From CBFGRU01 sp965651255 (lineage in GTDB: Bacteria > Planctomycetota > Phycisphaerae > Phycisphaerales > SM1A02): DNA of 15,868 nucleotides. The position numbers and the translations under genes were made by a program. The notes beneath the pieces are model-generated. The model made no database searches and was not told where the DNA came from. It saw only the letters and a program-made list of their open reading frames with translations. The DNA lies in contig CBFGRU010000045.1 of the NCBI GenBank assembly GCA_965651255.1, forward strand, positions 1 through 15,868. The letters are read 5' to 3'. This document shows positions 8,541 through 15,868 of this stretch, one piece after another; position 1 is the first letter of the stretch, and each line of letters begins with the position of its first letter.

Positions 8541-8547
8541 GGAGAGG
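8541..8547 (+). promoter_or_regulatory. Shine-Dalgarno GGAGAGG for the kinase gene
   Basis: GGAGAGG lies 8 nt before GTG 8556, supporting that GTG as the start rather than ATG 8562, which would be 14 nt away. Confidence 0.65.
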
Positions 8548-8555
8548 TTTGCCTC

Positions 8556-10235
8556 GTGCTGATGCTGCATGTGATTCAGGGCCCCGATCGCGGAAAGCGT
8601 TTTGCCTTGCCGGAAAACGAGCCACAGCTCATCGGCCGTTCGTCCGAAGCGCTGCCGATTACCGATCGTAGCGTCTCCCGCCGTCACGCTGAGCTTACTC
8701 CGGATGAAGGAAAGTGGTTTCTGCGCGACATCGACAGTGCCAACGGAACCTTCCTCAACGGCGAGAAGATTCACGGGCGAATCGAATTGACGCCCGGCGA
8801 TCAGATTCGATGTGGGTCCAGTCTCTACCTCTTTGCCGTCAGTCATGATGACAACGCCAAGAGTCCGATTCGTGTCCTCGGGCCGGAAGAGCTTGATTCC
8901 ACGGTCGAGAGTCGGTTGAGCGCGCACGATCATCTGCTGAACGATGAGTCGCTGGTGCTTGCCTCGCCTGACCCGGCGGCGACGGCGATGCATCACCTGC
9001 GCCTGGTGTATGAGATTACTTCTCTCACCGCGCAAACCATTGAGCGGGATGAGCTTCTCAACCGCGTCATGGACCTGATCTTTGAAGAGTTCAAACCGGA
9101 CCGCGGATTCATCCTGCTGCAACACGGCCCCGCGGAACGGCCCGACCCGGTGGTCATACGGTATCGATCCAGGCCGCGCACCCGCGATGAAGGCCACATT
9201 CCCGTCAGCCGCACCATTGTGCAGCATGTTCTGCGTCAGGGTGAAGGCATTCTTGCCTCAAATGCGATGACCGATCCGCGGTTCCGCTCGGGAGATTCGG
9301 TTCGCGAGTACGGCATACGAAGCGCGATCTGCGTGCCGATCAAGACGCGCGACCGCGTCTTCGGCGTGATTCACATTGATTCATCCGTCGCGAACTTCAC
9401 GTACACCGAAGGGCAACTGCGGTTGCTGACCGCGATCGGCCAGCACGCCGCGCTCGCCATGGTGACGACTTCGCTGATCAACGAACGCATGCACACCGAG
9501 CGACTCGCTGCGATCGGCGAGACGGTCGCCTCGTTGAGTCATGCGATCAAGAACATTCTTCAGGGGTTGCGCGGCGGGGCTGATGCAGTGGAACTGTCTT
9601 TGAACCGGGGTGACCTTGCGCTCGCGAGGGAGGCATGGCCCATCCTTTCGCGAAATCTCGATCGCATCTTTACCTTGACGCAGAACATGCTGGCCTACTC
9701 GAAGCAGCGCAGCCCGGAACTTGAGACCGTCAACCTGCACACCCTCGTGGCGGAGGTTGTTACGCTGGTTCAACCTCAGTGTGATCAGCGACGCATCGCG
9801 CTCCTGACCGATCTTGATGAGGCCATGCCACCCTTCCCGATGGACGCCAACGCCATTCACCAGGCACTGATGAATCTGGTGATGAATGCGGTCGATGCGG
9901 TTCCGGAGCGTCGCGGCGCCATTTCGATCAAGACGCGTTACGACGCGGAAGCGCAGCGGGCGGAGGTGATGGTGGCTGACAACGGGTCCGGCGTGAACCC
10001 CGAAGTCGCGAAATCAATCTTTGAAGTGTTCAGTTCAACCAAGGGGCAGCGAGGGACGGGGCTTGGTCTGGCGGTCACACGCAAGATTGTGCGTGAACAT
10101 GGAGGCGACATTTCCTTCTCTTCCCAACCGGGCCGCGGCGCCGTCTTCAACTTCTGGTTGCCGACGGATCTTGCGCCGACCGATCCATCCGAGACGAAGA
10201 GCCCCAAGCCCATCCCCAGCGATGCAGACTGGTGA
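8556..10235 (+). CDS. FHA-GAF sensor histidine kinase
   Basis: A soluble 559-residue signalling protein. Residues about 3-95 form an FHA phosphothreonine-binding domain (LIGRSS, ITDRSVSRRHAEL, DSANGTFLNG). Residues about 150-310 form a GAF sensor domain (IRSAICVPIKTRDRVFGVIHID). A kinase core follows: H-box LASLSHAIKNILQGL-type sequence with phosphoacceptor His329, N-box MNLVMNAVDA (440-448), G1 DNGSGV (475-480), F-box IFEVFSSTKG and G2 GTGLGLAV (500-507). All catalytic boxes are intact. There is no membrane helix or receiver domain, and no response regulator gene lies in the window. FHA input implies that it reads Ser/Thr phosphorylation from a Hanks-type kinase or docks to a phosphoprotein; GAF suggests a small-molecule or redox cue. 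Both are inferences. The start is GTG 8556, placed by GGAGAGG at 8541-8547. Confidence 0.95.
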   Translation: MLMLHVIQGPDRGKRFALPENEPQLIGRSSEALPITDRSVSRRHAELTPDEGKWFLRDIDSANGTFLNGEKIHGRIELTPGDQIRCGSSLYLFAVSHDDNAKSPIRVLGPEELDSTVESRLSAHDHLLNDESLVLASPDPAATAMHHLRLVYEITSLTAQTIERDELLNRVMDLIFEEFKPDRGFILLQHGPAERPDPVVIRYRSRPRTRDEGHIPVSRTIVQHVLRQGEGILASNAMTDPRFRSGDSVREYGIRSAICVPIKTRDRVFGVIHIDSSVANFTYTEGQLRLLTAIGQHAALAMVTTSLINERMHTERLAAIGETVASLSHAIKNILQGLRGGADAVELSLNRGDLALAREAWPILSRNLDRIFTLTQNMLAYSKQRSPELETVNLHTLVAEVVTLVQPQCDQRRIALLTDLDEAMPPFPMDANAIHQALMNLVMNAVDAVPERRGAISIKTRYDAEAQRAEVMVADNGSGVNPEVAKSIFEVFSSTKGQRGTGLGLAVTRKIVREHGGDISFSSQPGRGAVFNFWLPTDLAPTDPSETKSPKPIPSDADW

Positions 10236-10333
10236 TGCACGAGTCTCCCACGCACCACTGCGCAGAAGTTGCGCGGCCAGCCCGATCGAGCACCGCCCAT
10301 GACGCGCTCGGGCGAGCACGATCCCCGCGGAAA

Positions 10334-10351
10334 CCGGCTTTGCCGGCGTTT
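10334..10351 (+). terminator. possible weak hairpin terminator after the kinase gene
   Basis: CCGGC (10334-10338), loop TTT, GCCGG (10342-10346), then CG and TTT; three A residues before the stem can pair with these Ts across a bulge. The stem is short and the T-run poor, so this may be chance. It lies between the kinase stop and the clpP promoter, where termination would make sense. Confidence 0.3.
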
Positions 10352-10382
10352 CACCCCATTCCGCTCGTCTCGGGGCTTCCGA

Positions 10383-10410
10383 TTGCCGACAACAGACGCG
10401 GACCTATCAT
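10383..10410 (+). promoter_or_regulatory. sigma70-like promoter for the clpP pair
   Basis: TTGCCG (10383-10388) and TATCAT (10405-10410) are separated by 16 bp. Expected transcription start is near 10417, just before AAGGAG (10423-10428) and ATG 10441. The order of elements and the short leader make this a credible promoter for the two clpP genes. Confidence 0.55.
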
Positions 10411-10440
10411 GCAGCCGACTTCAAGGAGACCAGATTCCTC

Positions 10441-11127
10441 ATGCACGTTTCACGACGCAATGAAGGCGGCCACCACTCCGCGCTGACCAATCCGCTTGCG
10501 GGCCGGCCCGAGTTCGGTCCGATGATGGACATGAATGCCGGCCCAATGGCGGCGGTTCATTACCAGCGCACGCGGGAGATGACGATTGACGAGTTGCTGC
10601 TCGAAAATCGCGTTGTCTTTCTCGTCGGTGAAATCGGCCCCGGGTCCGCGGCGCGAGTCATCATGCAGATGCTCTATCTCGAGAATGAGAAGAAGGGCCA
10701 GGACATCAATTTCTACATCAACTCGTACGGCGGGTCGCTGGACGACACGCTCGCCATCTACGACACGATGCAGTTTATCACCAGTGATGTCGCGACGTAC
10801 TGCATCGGTCGCGCGTACTCGGGCGGAGCCGTACTGCTTTGTGCCGGATCCAAGGGGAAGCGCCACATCCTGCCGCACGCGAAGGTGATGATTCATCAGC
10901 CATTCGGCGGCGTGACCGGCCAGACTTCGGACATTCAGATTCAGGCCGAACAGATTCTGCGTGATAAGCGCACGATGAACGAGATCATCTCCCGTCACTC
11001 CGGGCAGCCGATTGAACAGGTTGCGAAGGATGGCGAGCGCGACAAGTACTTCACCGCCGTGGAAGCGAAGGAGTACGGTCTCGTGGATGAAGTGTTCGTC
11101 CCCGCGGCGGAGCGGGAGAAGAAGTAG
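10441..11127 (+). CDS. clpP: ClpP-type serine protease subunit, divergent copy with N-terminal extension
   Basis: Subunit of the barrel-shaped cytoplasmic protease that degrades proteins fed by ClpX/ClpA/ClpC-type ATPases. The 228-residue protein aligns with ClpP from about residue 36, leaving an unusual Gly/Met/His-containing extension of about 35 residues that may be a propeptide. The triad is complete: Ser127 (in GRAYSGGA), His152 (VMIHQPFGG), Asp201 (GERDKYF). Two conserved sites deviate: the usual SPGG loop is INSYGG (residues 93-98), and the usual AASMG around the nucleophile is AYSGG. The N-terminal axial-loop region (VHYQRTREMTIDELLLENRV) also differs from the common MVIEQ...YDIYSRLL. 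The start at ATG 10441 is supported by AAGGAG 12 nt upstream. A second clpP follows after 101 bp and is probably co-transcribed. Confidence 0.93.
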   Translation: MHVSRRNEGGHHSALTNPLAGRPEFGPMMDMNAGPMAAVHYQRTREMTIDELLLENRVVFLVGEIGPGSAARVIMQMLYLENEKKGQDINFYINSYGGSLDDTLAIYDTMQFITSDVATYCIGRAYSGGAVLLCAGSKGKRHILPHAKVMIHQPFGGVTGQTSDIQIQAEQILRDKRTMNEIISRHSGQPIEQVAKDGERDKYFTAVEAKEYGLVDEVFVPAAEREKK

Positions 11128-11228
11128 ACTAGTCGGCTTCGGGCATTCAAGGCCCGGCCGCACCAAGAACGACGTGGCCGCGGAAAGCGATTCGAATCCA
11201 CACCACCTGCGGAGCATCAGACGACGCC

Positions 11229-11870
11229 ATGCCCCTGGTACCCATTGTTATCGAAAAAAGCGGACGCTCCGAACGAGCGTATGACATCTACTCACGGCTG
11301 CTCACCGACCGCATCGTCTTTGTCGGCGGGCCGGTCGGCGATGAGATGGCCAATCTCGTCATCGCGCAGCTTCTGTTCCTTGCCAATGAAGACCCAGAGG
11401 CAGATGTTCACCTGTATGTGAACTCGCCCGGCGGCAGTGTGACTTCGGGGCTTGGCATCATTGACACGATGCAGTTCATTCCCTGCGATGTCGCGACGTA
11501 CATCATCGGGCAGGCCGCATCCATGGGTTCGCTCATCGCCTGCGCCGGCGCGAAGAACAAACGGTTTGCGCTTCCCAACGGCCGGAACCTCATGCACCAG
11601 CCGCTGCTCTCCGGCGTGCTCGAAGGGCAGGCGACCGACCTCGAGATCGAAGCGCGCGAAATGCTCCGCCTCCGCGACATCGGCTACAAGATCTACGCCG
11701 ATGCAACCGGCCAGCCCATCGAGCAGATCGCTGCTGACTGCGACCGCAACAAGTGGCTCTCCGCCAACGAAATGGTTGAGTACGGCCTCATCGACAAGGT
11801 GCTCCAGCGTCTGCCGGCGATCACCAAGCCGCGCAAGGCCAAGGATGATGACGCCGAAGACAGCGTCTGA
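11229..11870 (+). CDS. clpP: ClpP-type protease subunit with Asn at the triad Asp position
   Basis: A 213-residue ClpP closely resembling classical ClpP: LVPIVIEKSGRSERAYDIYSRLL at the N-terminus, VNSPGGS (64-70), nucleophile Ser98 in GQAASMGS, His123 in NLMHQPL. The Asp region reads DCDRNKWLS, where classical ClpP has DTERDRFLS, so the position of E. coli Asp171 is Asn174. The handle segment after HQP is two residues longer (LLSGVLEGQATD against LGGYQGQATD). There is no long propeptide, and the C-terminus ends in an acidic/basic tail. Asn in the triad weakens the charge relay but is known from Listeria ClpP1, which works in a mixed complex with ClpP2. I infer the same arrangement here with the preceding copy. 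The upstream purine-rich GCGGAG is a poor ribosome binding site, so translation may be coupled or SD-independent. Confidence 0.95.
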   Translation: MPLVPIVIEKSGRSERAYDIYSRLLTDRIVFVGGPVGDEMANLVIAQLLFLANEDPEADVHLYVNSPGGSVTSGLGIIDTMQFIPCDVATYIIGQAASMGSLIACAGAKNKRFALPNGRNLMHQPLLSGVLEGQATDLEIEAREMLRLRDIGYKIYADATGQPIEQIAADCDRNKWLSANEMVEYGLIDKVLQRLPAITKPRKAKDDDAEDSV

Positions 11871-11905
11871 CACACGCCTGATCGATTGCAAGATTGATTC
11901 ATCAC

Positions 11906-11935
11906 ACGCCGGCGGCACAAAAGTGCCGCCGGTGT
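11906..11935 (+). terminator. rho-independent-like terminator after the clpP pair
   Basis: ACGCCGGCGGCAC (11906-11918), loop AAAA, GTGCCGCCGGTGT (11923-11935): a 13-bp GC-rich stem with one G-U pair, followed by a short T-containing TTCGTTC. It starts 35 nt after the second clpP stop. The T-run is weak, but stem and placement are good. It may also separate the clpP transcript from the convergent minus-strand gene. Confidence 0.7.
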
Positions 11936-11999
11936 TTCGTTCGGCGTCACGATTGATAGTGCCGAAGTGGATGAAGGCACGTACCCATCGAACGGCTCG

Positions 12000-13334
12000 T
12001 CATCGATCCCTTCTGCGCTCTTCAATCTCCTGGAGTCTTCGCTCGTGCTGCTCCATCCTGCGGAAGTGTCCCATTCGGTCGTAGGGACGCTTGCGCGGAT
12101 TCTCCTCGAAATCCCACTCGGGAAGTTTCTCCACCTGTTCAGGGGTCAGAATGAGTGCGATCTTCGCGAGCTGCGCTTCGTTCAGTTGCTCGCGCTTCAG
12201 TCCCGCTTCGGCGAGTTCGGTCATCCCCTGAAACTCATATGCCCACTCATCACGTGAGGCATTGAGTCGCGCGCCATGCTGCCGATCGTCAATGTCGCGC
12301 ATCTCGATGCTGATCAATTCATGCGCGCGGCGAAACTCATCGTGTAACGTCTCGAGCACCGCCCGCTGCTCATCGGTGAGGTCTTCCAGAGCGAACGCCG
12401 CCTCGTATAACGCATCGGCATTCGCTGGATCGGGATGAATCCGGTCGTATGCGGCTTCCAGAAATCGTTGACGATACGCGGCGGCATTCTCATCGGTGAG
12501 CGCCGCTTCGATTCGGCCTCGCCACTCGCGGTTGATCTGTGCAAGACGCTGCGTGTGCGGCTCGTAAATGCGCGCCCATTTCTCTCGAGCCTCCTCTCTC
12601 GCCTCGTACTCTTCTGTCGCCCCGGCCTCCTCGATCGTGAGACTTTCCTCACGTGTACGTTCATTCAACTCTTTGTTATTGGTGACCGTACGCGCCGCAT
12701 GAATTCCGGCTTCATCATGCGCTTCCTGTCGCGCGCGCAGCGCATCCAGCAGGATCGGCTCGTACTCATCCAGCACGCCGTCCAGCGATTTCCGCTCCTC
12801 GGGGCTGAGCGGCATGCCCACGAGAAGCGATGCGAGATCGACCCGCGCCTCCGGCAGATCGCCGGGGCTCGCCCGGTACAGATGCCGCATGCGCGCGTTC
12901 TCCACGCGCCGGATCCGATGCCGTTCGTCTTCCGGAAGCAACCACGCCAGGTCCCGGAAGAATACCGCCGTAAGTTCCGCGTAGTCCGCCATCAACATCC
13001 GGCGTTCTTCGGACCGCTCCTTCAATCGCTTCCAGTACGCCTCCGAGTTGTAATCCGGCCAACCCGTGTGATAGGCGCGCGCTCGGTCGAGGATTTCCGT
13101 ATCGCTTCGCTGCTTGAAGTCCTTATAAAAGATTTCCGCCAACTCGCGTTGCTCATCATCCAGATCAAGCCACCAGACATAGGTTTGGAGCTGCTTGTCT
13201 TCGATCGTCTCGACACGCTGCGCGGAGACAGCTTGCGCCGTTAACAGCAAGATGCAGATGGCAGCTAAGGAGATGACGCCGGAGTCGATGCCCGGAGCAG
13301 AGCGAAGCAACTTGTCCTGCCTTTGATAACTCAT
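12000..13334 (-). CDS. secreted helical protein with repeated LTxxQ-like motifs
   Basis: A 444-residue exported protein. The signal peptide is MSYQRQDKLLRSAPG..., a hydrophobic core VISLAAICILLLTA and cleavage after AVSA (residue 38). ATG 13334 is preferred over GTG 13340 because AAGGTGAG lies just upstream at suitable spacing. The mature part is charged, Glu/Arg-rich and almost wholly helical, probably with coiled coils in residues 210-300 and at the C-terminus. A motif of the form L-[TSD]-x-E-[QEN] recurs: LDDEQ (58), LSPEE (176), LTDEN (279), LTDEQ (319), LTPEQ (396). This resembles the LTxxQ motif of periplasmic Spy/CpxP proteins, so a periplasmic chaperone or metal/stress role is possible but unproven. 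It lies 59 bp downstream of the glycine-rich gene and is probably co-transcribed with it. Confidence 0.85.
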   Translation of the reverse strand: MSYQRQDKLLRSAPGIDSGVISLAAICILLLTAQAVSAQRVETIEDKQLQTYVWWLDLDDEQRELAEIFYKDFKQRSDTEILDRARAYHTGWPDYNSEAYWKRLKERSEERRMLMADYAELTAVFFRDLAWLLPEDERHRIRRVENARMRHLYRASPGDLPEARVDLASLLVGMPLSPEERKSLDGVLDEYEPILLDALRARQEAHDEAGIHAARTVTNNKELNERTREESLTIEEAGATEEYEAREEAREKWARIYEPHTQRLAQINREWRGRIEAALTDENAAAYRQRFLEAAYDRIHPDPANADALYEAAFALEDLTDEQRAVLETLHDEFRRAHELISIEMRDIDDRQHGARLNASRDEWAYEFQGMTELAEAGLKREQLNEAQLAKIALILTPEQVEKLPEWDFEENPRKRPYDRMGHFRRMEQHERRLQEIEERRRDR

Positions 13335-13393
13335 GTTCACTCACCTTCGTTTGGACGTTCTCGTGTGATCAGCGCTGGTCTGACTGAGAATCG

Positions 13394-14412
<1,019 letters not shown>

Positions 14413-14414
14413 TT

Positions 14415-14428
14415 CATATTGTTCCCTT
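14415..14428 (-). promoter_or_regulatory. ribosome binding site and ATG upstream of the GT tract
   Basis: Minus strand AAGGGA (14428-14423), 5 nt, then ATG (14417-14415), followed by AAT CGT and the GT tract. This has the best spacing of any start near the glycine-rich gene. From this ATG at 16 repeats the tract is read as MNRVCVC..., then out of frame into HSGIVCAIPIGRC and a stop about 35 codons in. With 17 or 14 repeats it would run into the full glycine-rich frame. Confidence 0.65.
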
Positions 14429-14463
14429 TCGAAGCCGTTGGCTCAGTTCATCACGAAATGCTC

Positions 14464-14496
14464 TTATAAGACTATTTGATCATGCATCGTGGTCAA
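14464..14496 (-). promoter_or_regulatory. possible promoter of the glycine-rich gene
   Basis: Minus strand TTGACC (14496-14491) and TTATAA (14469-14464) in an AT-rich stretch, about 45 nt upstream of ATG 14417. The 21-bp spacing is longer than the 16-18 bp optimum, so the pairing is weak; the CTTATAAG palindrome (14463-14470) may serve as a stand-alone -10. This 153-bp gap holds no gene. Confidence 0.3.
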
Positions 14497-14570
14497 GGCT
14501 GTATTCTGAGTTTTCGAATCGGATTTCATTCTGGCGTAGCAGAACCCGTGTCTCGCTCGACCCCGCTGAT

Positions 14571-14996
14571 TCAGTTTCCCCTCCCCATCCGCCACCGGTC
14601 GACCATGTACAGCGAGAAGAACGGCCACCAGATGAGGTCATTCGTCAGGCAGAGGATGAGCGTGGAGAGCGGCCATTCACCGCGCGCAACAAGCGTGAAC
14701 CATCCGATCGGGCCGAGGATCTTGCCCGTCAACCCGATCGCGACGATCAGCAACTCGCGCTCGGGAGACATCGCCGCCCGCAGGTACAGCACGCCGTAGA
14801 GGCCGATCACCATCCCCAGGCACGCGAACACCTCGGGGTAGCGCATCGGCTCCATCCCTGCGAACTCGAACAGCCATTGCGGATACAGGCCGGTGAACGC
14901 ACCCCACACGAGGTTGTACATGCCGGCCAGTGTCAGCACGGTTCGGTGCAGTCGGCGGCGGGGCATCACTGTCGTGGCGGTGGTCGGCGTGGTCAT
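14571..14996 (-). CDS. four-helix inner-membrane protein, conserved family of unknown function
   Basis: 141 residues with four predicted membrane helices: about 17-40 (GMYNLVWGAFTGLYP), 56-75 (CLGMVIGLYGVLYL), 82-104 (IVAIGLTGKILGPIGWF) and 110-132 (LCLTNDLIWWPFFSLYMV). The patterns YNLVWG, GKxxGPIG and NDLIWW recur in small membrane proteins from Planctomycetota and Bacteroidota, sometimes labelled alkyl hydroperoxide reductase without good reason: no Cys active site of that enzyme is present. I call it unknown. ATG 14996 is used; ATG 14966 would remove ten Thr-rich residues. It lies 95 bp from the divergent lipoprotein gene and 153 bp upstream of the glycine-rich gene on the same strand. 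Confidence 0.85.
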   Translation of the reverse strand: MTTPTTATTVMPRRRLHRTVLTLAGMYNLVWGAFTGLYPQWLFEFAGMEPMRYPEVFACLGMVIGLYGVLYLRAAMSPERELLIVAIGLTGKILGPIGWFTLVARGEWPLSTLILCLTNDLIWWPFFSLYMVDRWRMGRGN

Positions 14997-15091
14997 TCCC
15001 GAATCATTCGCCCGCCGACCACGGAACGATGCATTGATGTGTGGGCGATGGTGTCTCCCACCTTCTGCGTTTCCCGCCGTACACTCTTCTC

Positions 15092-15715
15092 GTGCGGCCC
15101 GTGCTTCAGGTCATCGTGTGCATCGCTCTTGCGCTTCCGCTCATCGGTTGCGAGAACACCGCCGCGCTCCGGCGCGAAAACGATCGCCTGCGCGCCGAGG
15201 TGATGGAACTGAAGAGCGCGAACGATCGACTCGAAGGTCGCGTTGATGAACTCGATGCGGAACTCGCACGCGAGTCACAGCGGCCTGATTCGCTGCCCGC
15301 TGCGATTCGCGCGAACATGCCGCATGTCACCTCGCTCGACCTCAGCCGATTGTGTCATGTGCAGGATGGCGATGGCGACGGCCGGCCCGACCGGCTGGTG
15401 CTGTATGTTCAGCCGGCGGATTCGCTGGGGCGGTTCGTGCAGATCGTCGGAACGCTCACCGCGCACGCCGCGATCCTGCCCGCCGCGGGCGAGGCCCGCA
15501 CCGTCGGCCGCGTCACGCTCGACCCCGCCGCGCTGCGCGAGGCGTACCGATCGAGCTTCACCGGCACGCATTACACGGTTGAATTGCCGTTCAACCCAGA
15601 TGGGTTGCACGGTGCAAGTGAGATCATCGTGCACATCAACTTCACCGACGGCCTCACGGGCCGCGAACTCACCGCCGAGCGCACGGTGCCGCTGATCATT
15701 CGACCGCAGGGGTGA
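15092..15715 (+). CDS. coiled-coil lipoprotein of unknown function
   Basis: A 207-residue predicted lipoprotein. From GTG 15092 it reads MRPVLQVIVCIALALPLIGC, with the lipobox Cys at residue 20. A longer GTG start at 15041 would put 17 extra residues before the signal peptide. Residues about 22-62 form a heptad-like coiled coil (LRRENDRLRAEVMELKSAND...). A beta-rich C-terminal domain follows. DGDGDGRPD (residues 92-100) resembles a calcium-binding loop of EF-hand/dockerin type, but a single loop is weak evidence. No ribosome binding site is seen. TACACT at 15080-15085 could be a -10 element placing the transcription start at or next to the GTG, so the mRNA may be leaderless. No family recognised. 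Confidence 0.8.
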   Translation: MRPVLQVIVCIALALPLIGCENTAALRRENDRLRAEVMELKSANDRLEGRVDELDAELARESQRPDSLPAAIRANMPHVTSLDLSRLCHVQDGDGDGRPDRLVLYVQPADSLGRFVQIVGTLTAHAAILPAAGEARTVGRVTLDPAALREAYRSSFTGTHYTVELPFNPDGLHGASEIIVHINFTDGLTGRELTAERTVPLIIRPQG

Positions 15716-15765
15716 CGGCGGCGCGTGCGGCGTATGGAAGAGGTTTATCTGCCGGCGGCGTTCCT

Positions 15766-15793
15766 TTGACAGAAATCTGAGGTGAAGTAGATT
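15766..15793 (+). promoter_or_regulatory. strong sigma70-like promoter at the window end
   Basis: A perfect TTGACA (15766-15771), 16 bp, then TAGATT (15788-15793). Expected transcription start near 15800. This is the best -35 element in the window and drives whatever lies beyond the right edge. Confidence 0.7.
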
Positions 15794-15802
15794 GGATGGA
15801 GT

Positions 15803-15868
15803 GCGGACCACCAGTGTGTCCGCGAAGAGACGGGTGAAGGTCTCCTCAAAGGTGAGAAGGGACTTCAG
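15803..15868 (+). other. start of a possibly structured transcript, or of a leaderless gene, cut by window end
   Basis: Downstream of the promoter, GCGGAC/GTCCGC (15803-15808 with 15818-15823, 9-nt loop) and GAGAC/GTCTC (15827-15831 with 15840-15844) can form two successive hairpins, suggesting a structured leader or small RNA. Alternatively GTG 15801 opens a frame (basic, VRTTSVSAKRRVKVSS...) that is still open at the edge and would start at the predicted transcript 5' end. The two readings cannot be separated here. No known riboswitch or RNA family was recognised. Confidence 0.3.

Noticed and set aside
10450..11217. Long minus-strand frames opposite both clpP genes (10450-11217 and 11292-11918)
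   Set aside because: They mirror well-supported ClpP coding sequence and arise from codon bias; no family signature.
11128..11228. Imperfect stem (CGGCC...GTGGCCG) between the clpP genes as a terminator
   Set aside because: The arms need a two-base bulge and no T-run follows; it more likely reflects GC-rich composition.
10441..11870. First ClpP as an inactive ClpR-like subunit
   Set aside because: ClpR proteins lack triad residues; here Ser127, His152 and Asp201 are all present despite changed surroundings.
14571..14996. Alkyl hydroperoxide reductase annotation for the four-helix protein
   Set aside because: No peroxidatic Cys motif or thioredoxin fold; four membrane helices make up nearly the whole protein.

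Overview
The window looks like a chromosomal segment of a Planctomycetota bacterium, possibly from the Phycisphaerae. That is an inference from gene content: a BatA-like membrane protein, several secreted or lipid-anchored proteins without close relatives, an FHA-GAF histidine kinase and two adjacent, divergent clpP genes. The DNA is moderately GC-rich and Shine-Dalgarno sequences are irregular. No rRNA, tRNA, CRISPR array, transposase or phage gene was seen, and no gene-free stretch exceeds 300 bases. The largest gaps are about 205 bp (before the first clpP) and about 170 bp (3993-4165, between two divergent genes, where no convincing promoter was found).

Layout. 1-2096 (+): the 3' part of a BatA/VWA-type membrane protein gene, then an outer-membrane beta-barrel protein. 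2106-3992 (-): a large secreted protein of unknown function, convergent with the barrel gene. 4166-4477 (+): a small free-standing glycogen-binding (CBM48/AMPK-beta-like) domain protein. 4483-8453 (-): a housekeeping cluster read as holA, a lipoprotein, pyrB and gmk. 8556-10235 (+): an FHA-GAF sensor histidine kinase behind an inverted repeat. 10441-11870 (+): a clpP pair with its own sigma70-like promoter and a hairpin terminator. 12000-14996 (-): a four-helix membrane protein, a glycine-rich secreted protein and a secreted helical protein with LTxxQ-like motifs. 15092-15715 (+): a coiled-coil lipoprotein. The window closes with a strong promoter-like sequence and the start of a possibly structured transcript.

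Two points stand out. First, the glycine-rich secreted protein has a perfect 16-unit AC/GT microsatellite inside its signal-peptide coding region. An ATG with a good ribosome binding site lies just upstream but is out of frame by one base at 16 repeats. Gaining one unit or losing two would restore a textbook signal peptide, which is the architecture of a phase-variable contingency locus. Second, the two ClpP proteins deviate in complementary ways. The first keeps Ser-His-Asp but has altered active-site surroundings and a long N-terminal extension. The second has canonical surroundings but Asn in place of the catalytic Asp, which suggests an obligate mixed ClpP complex.
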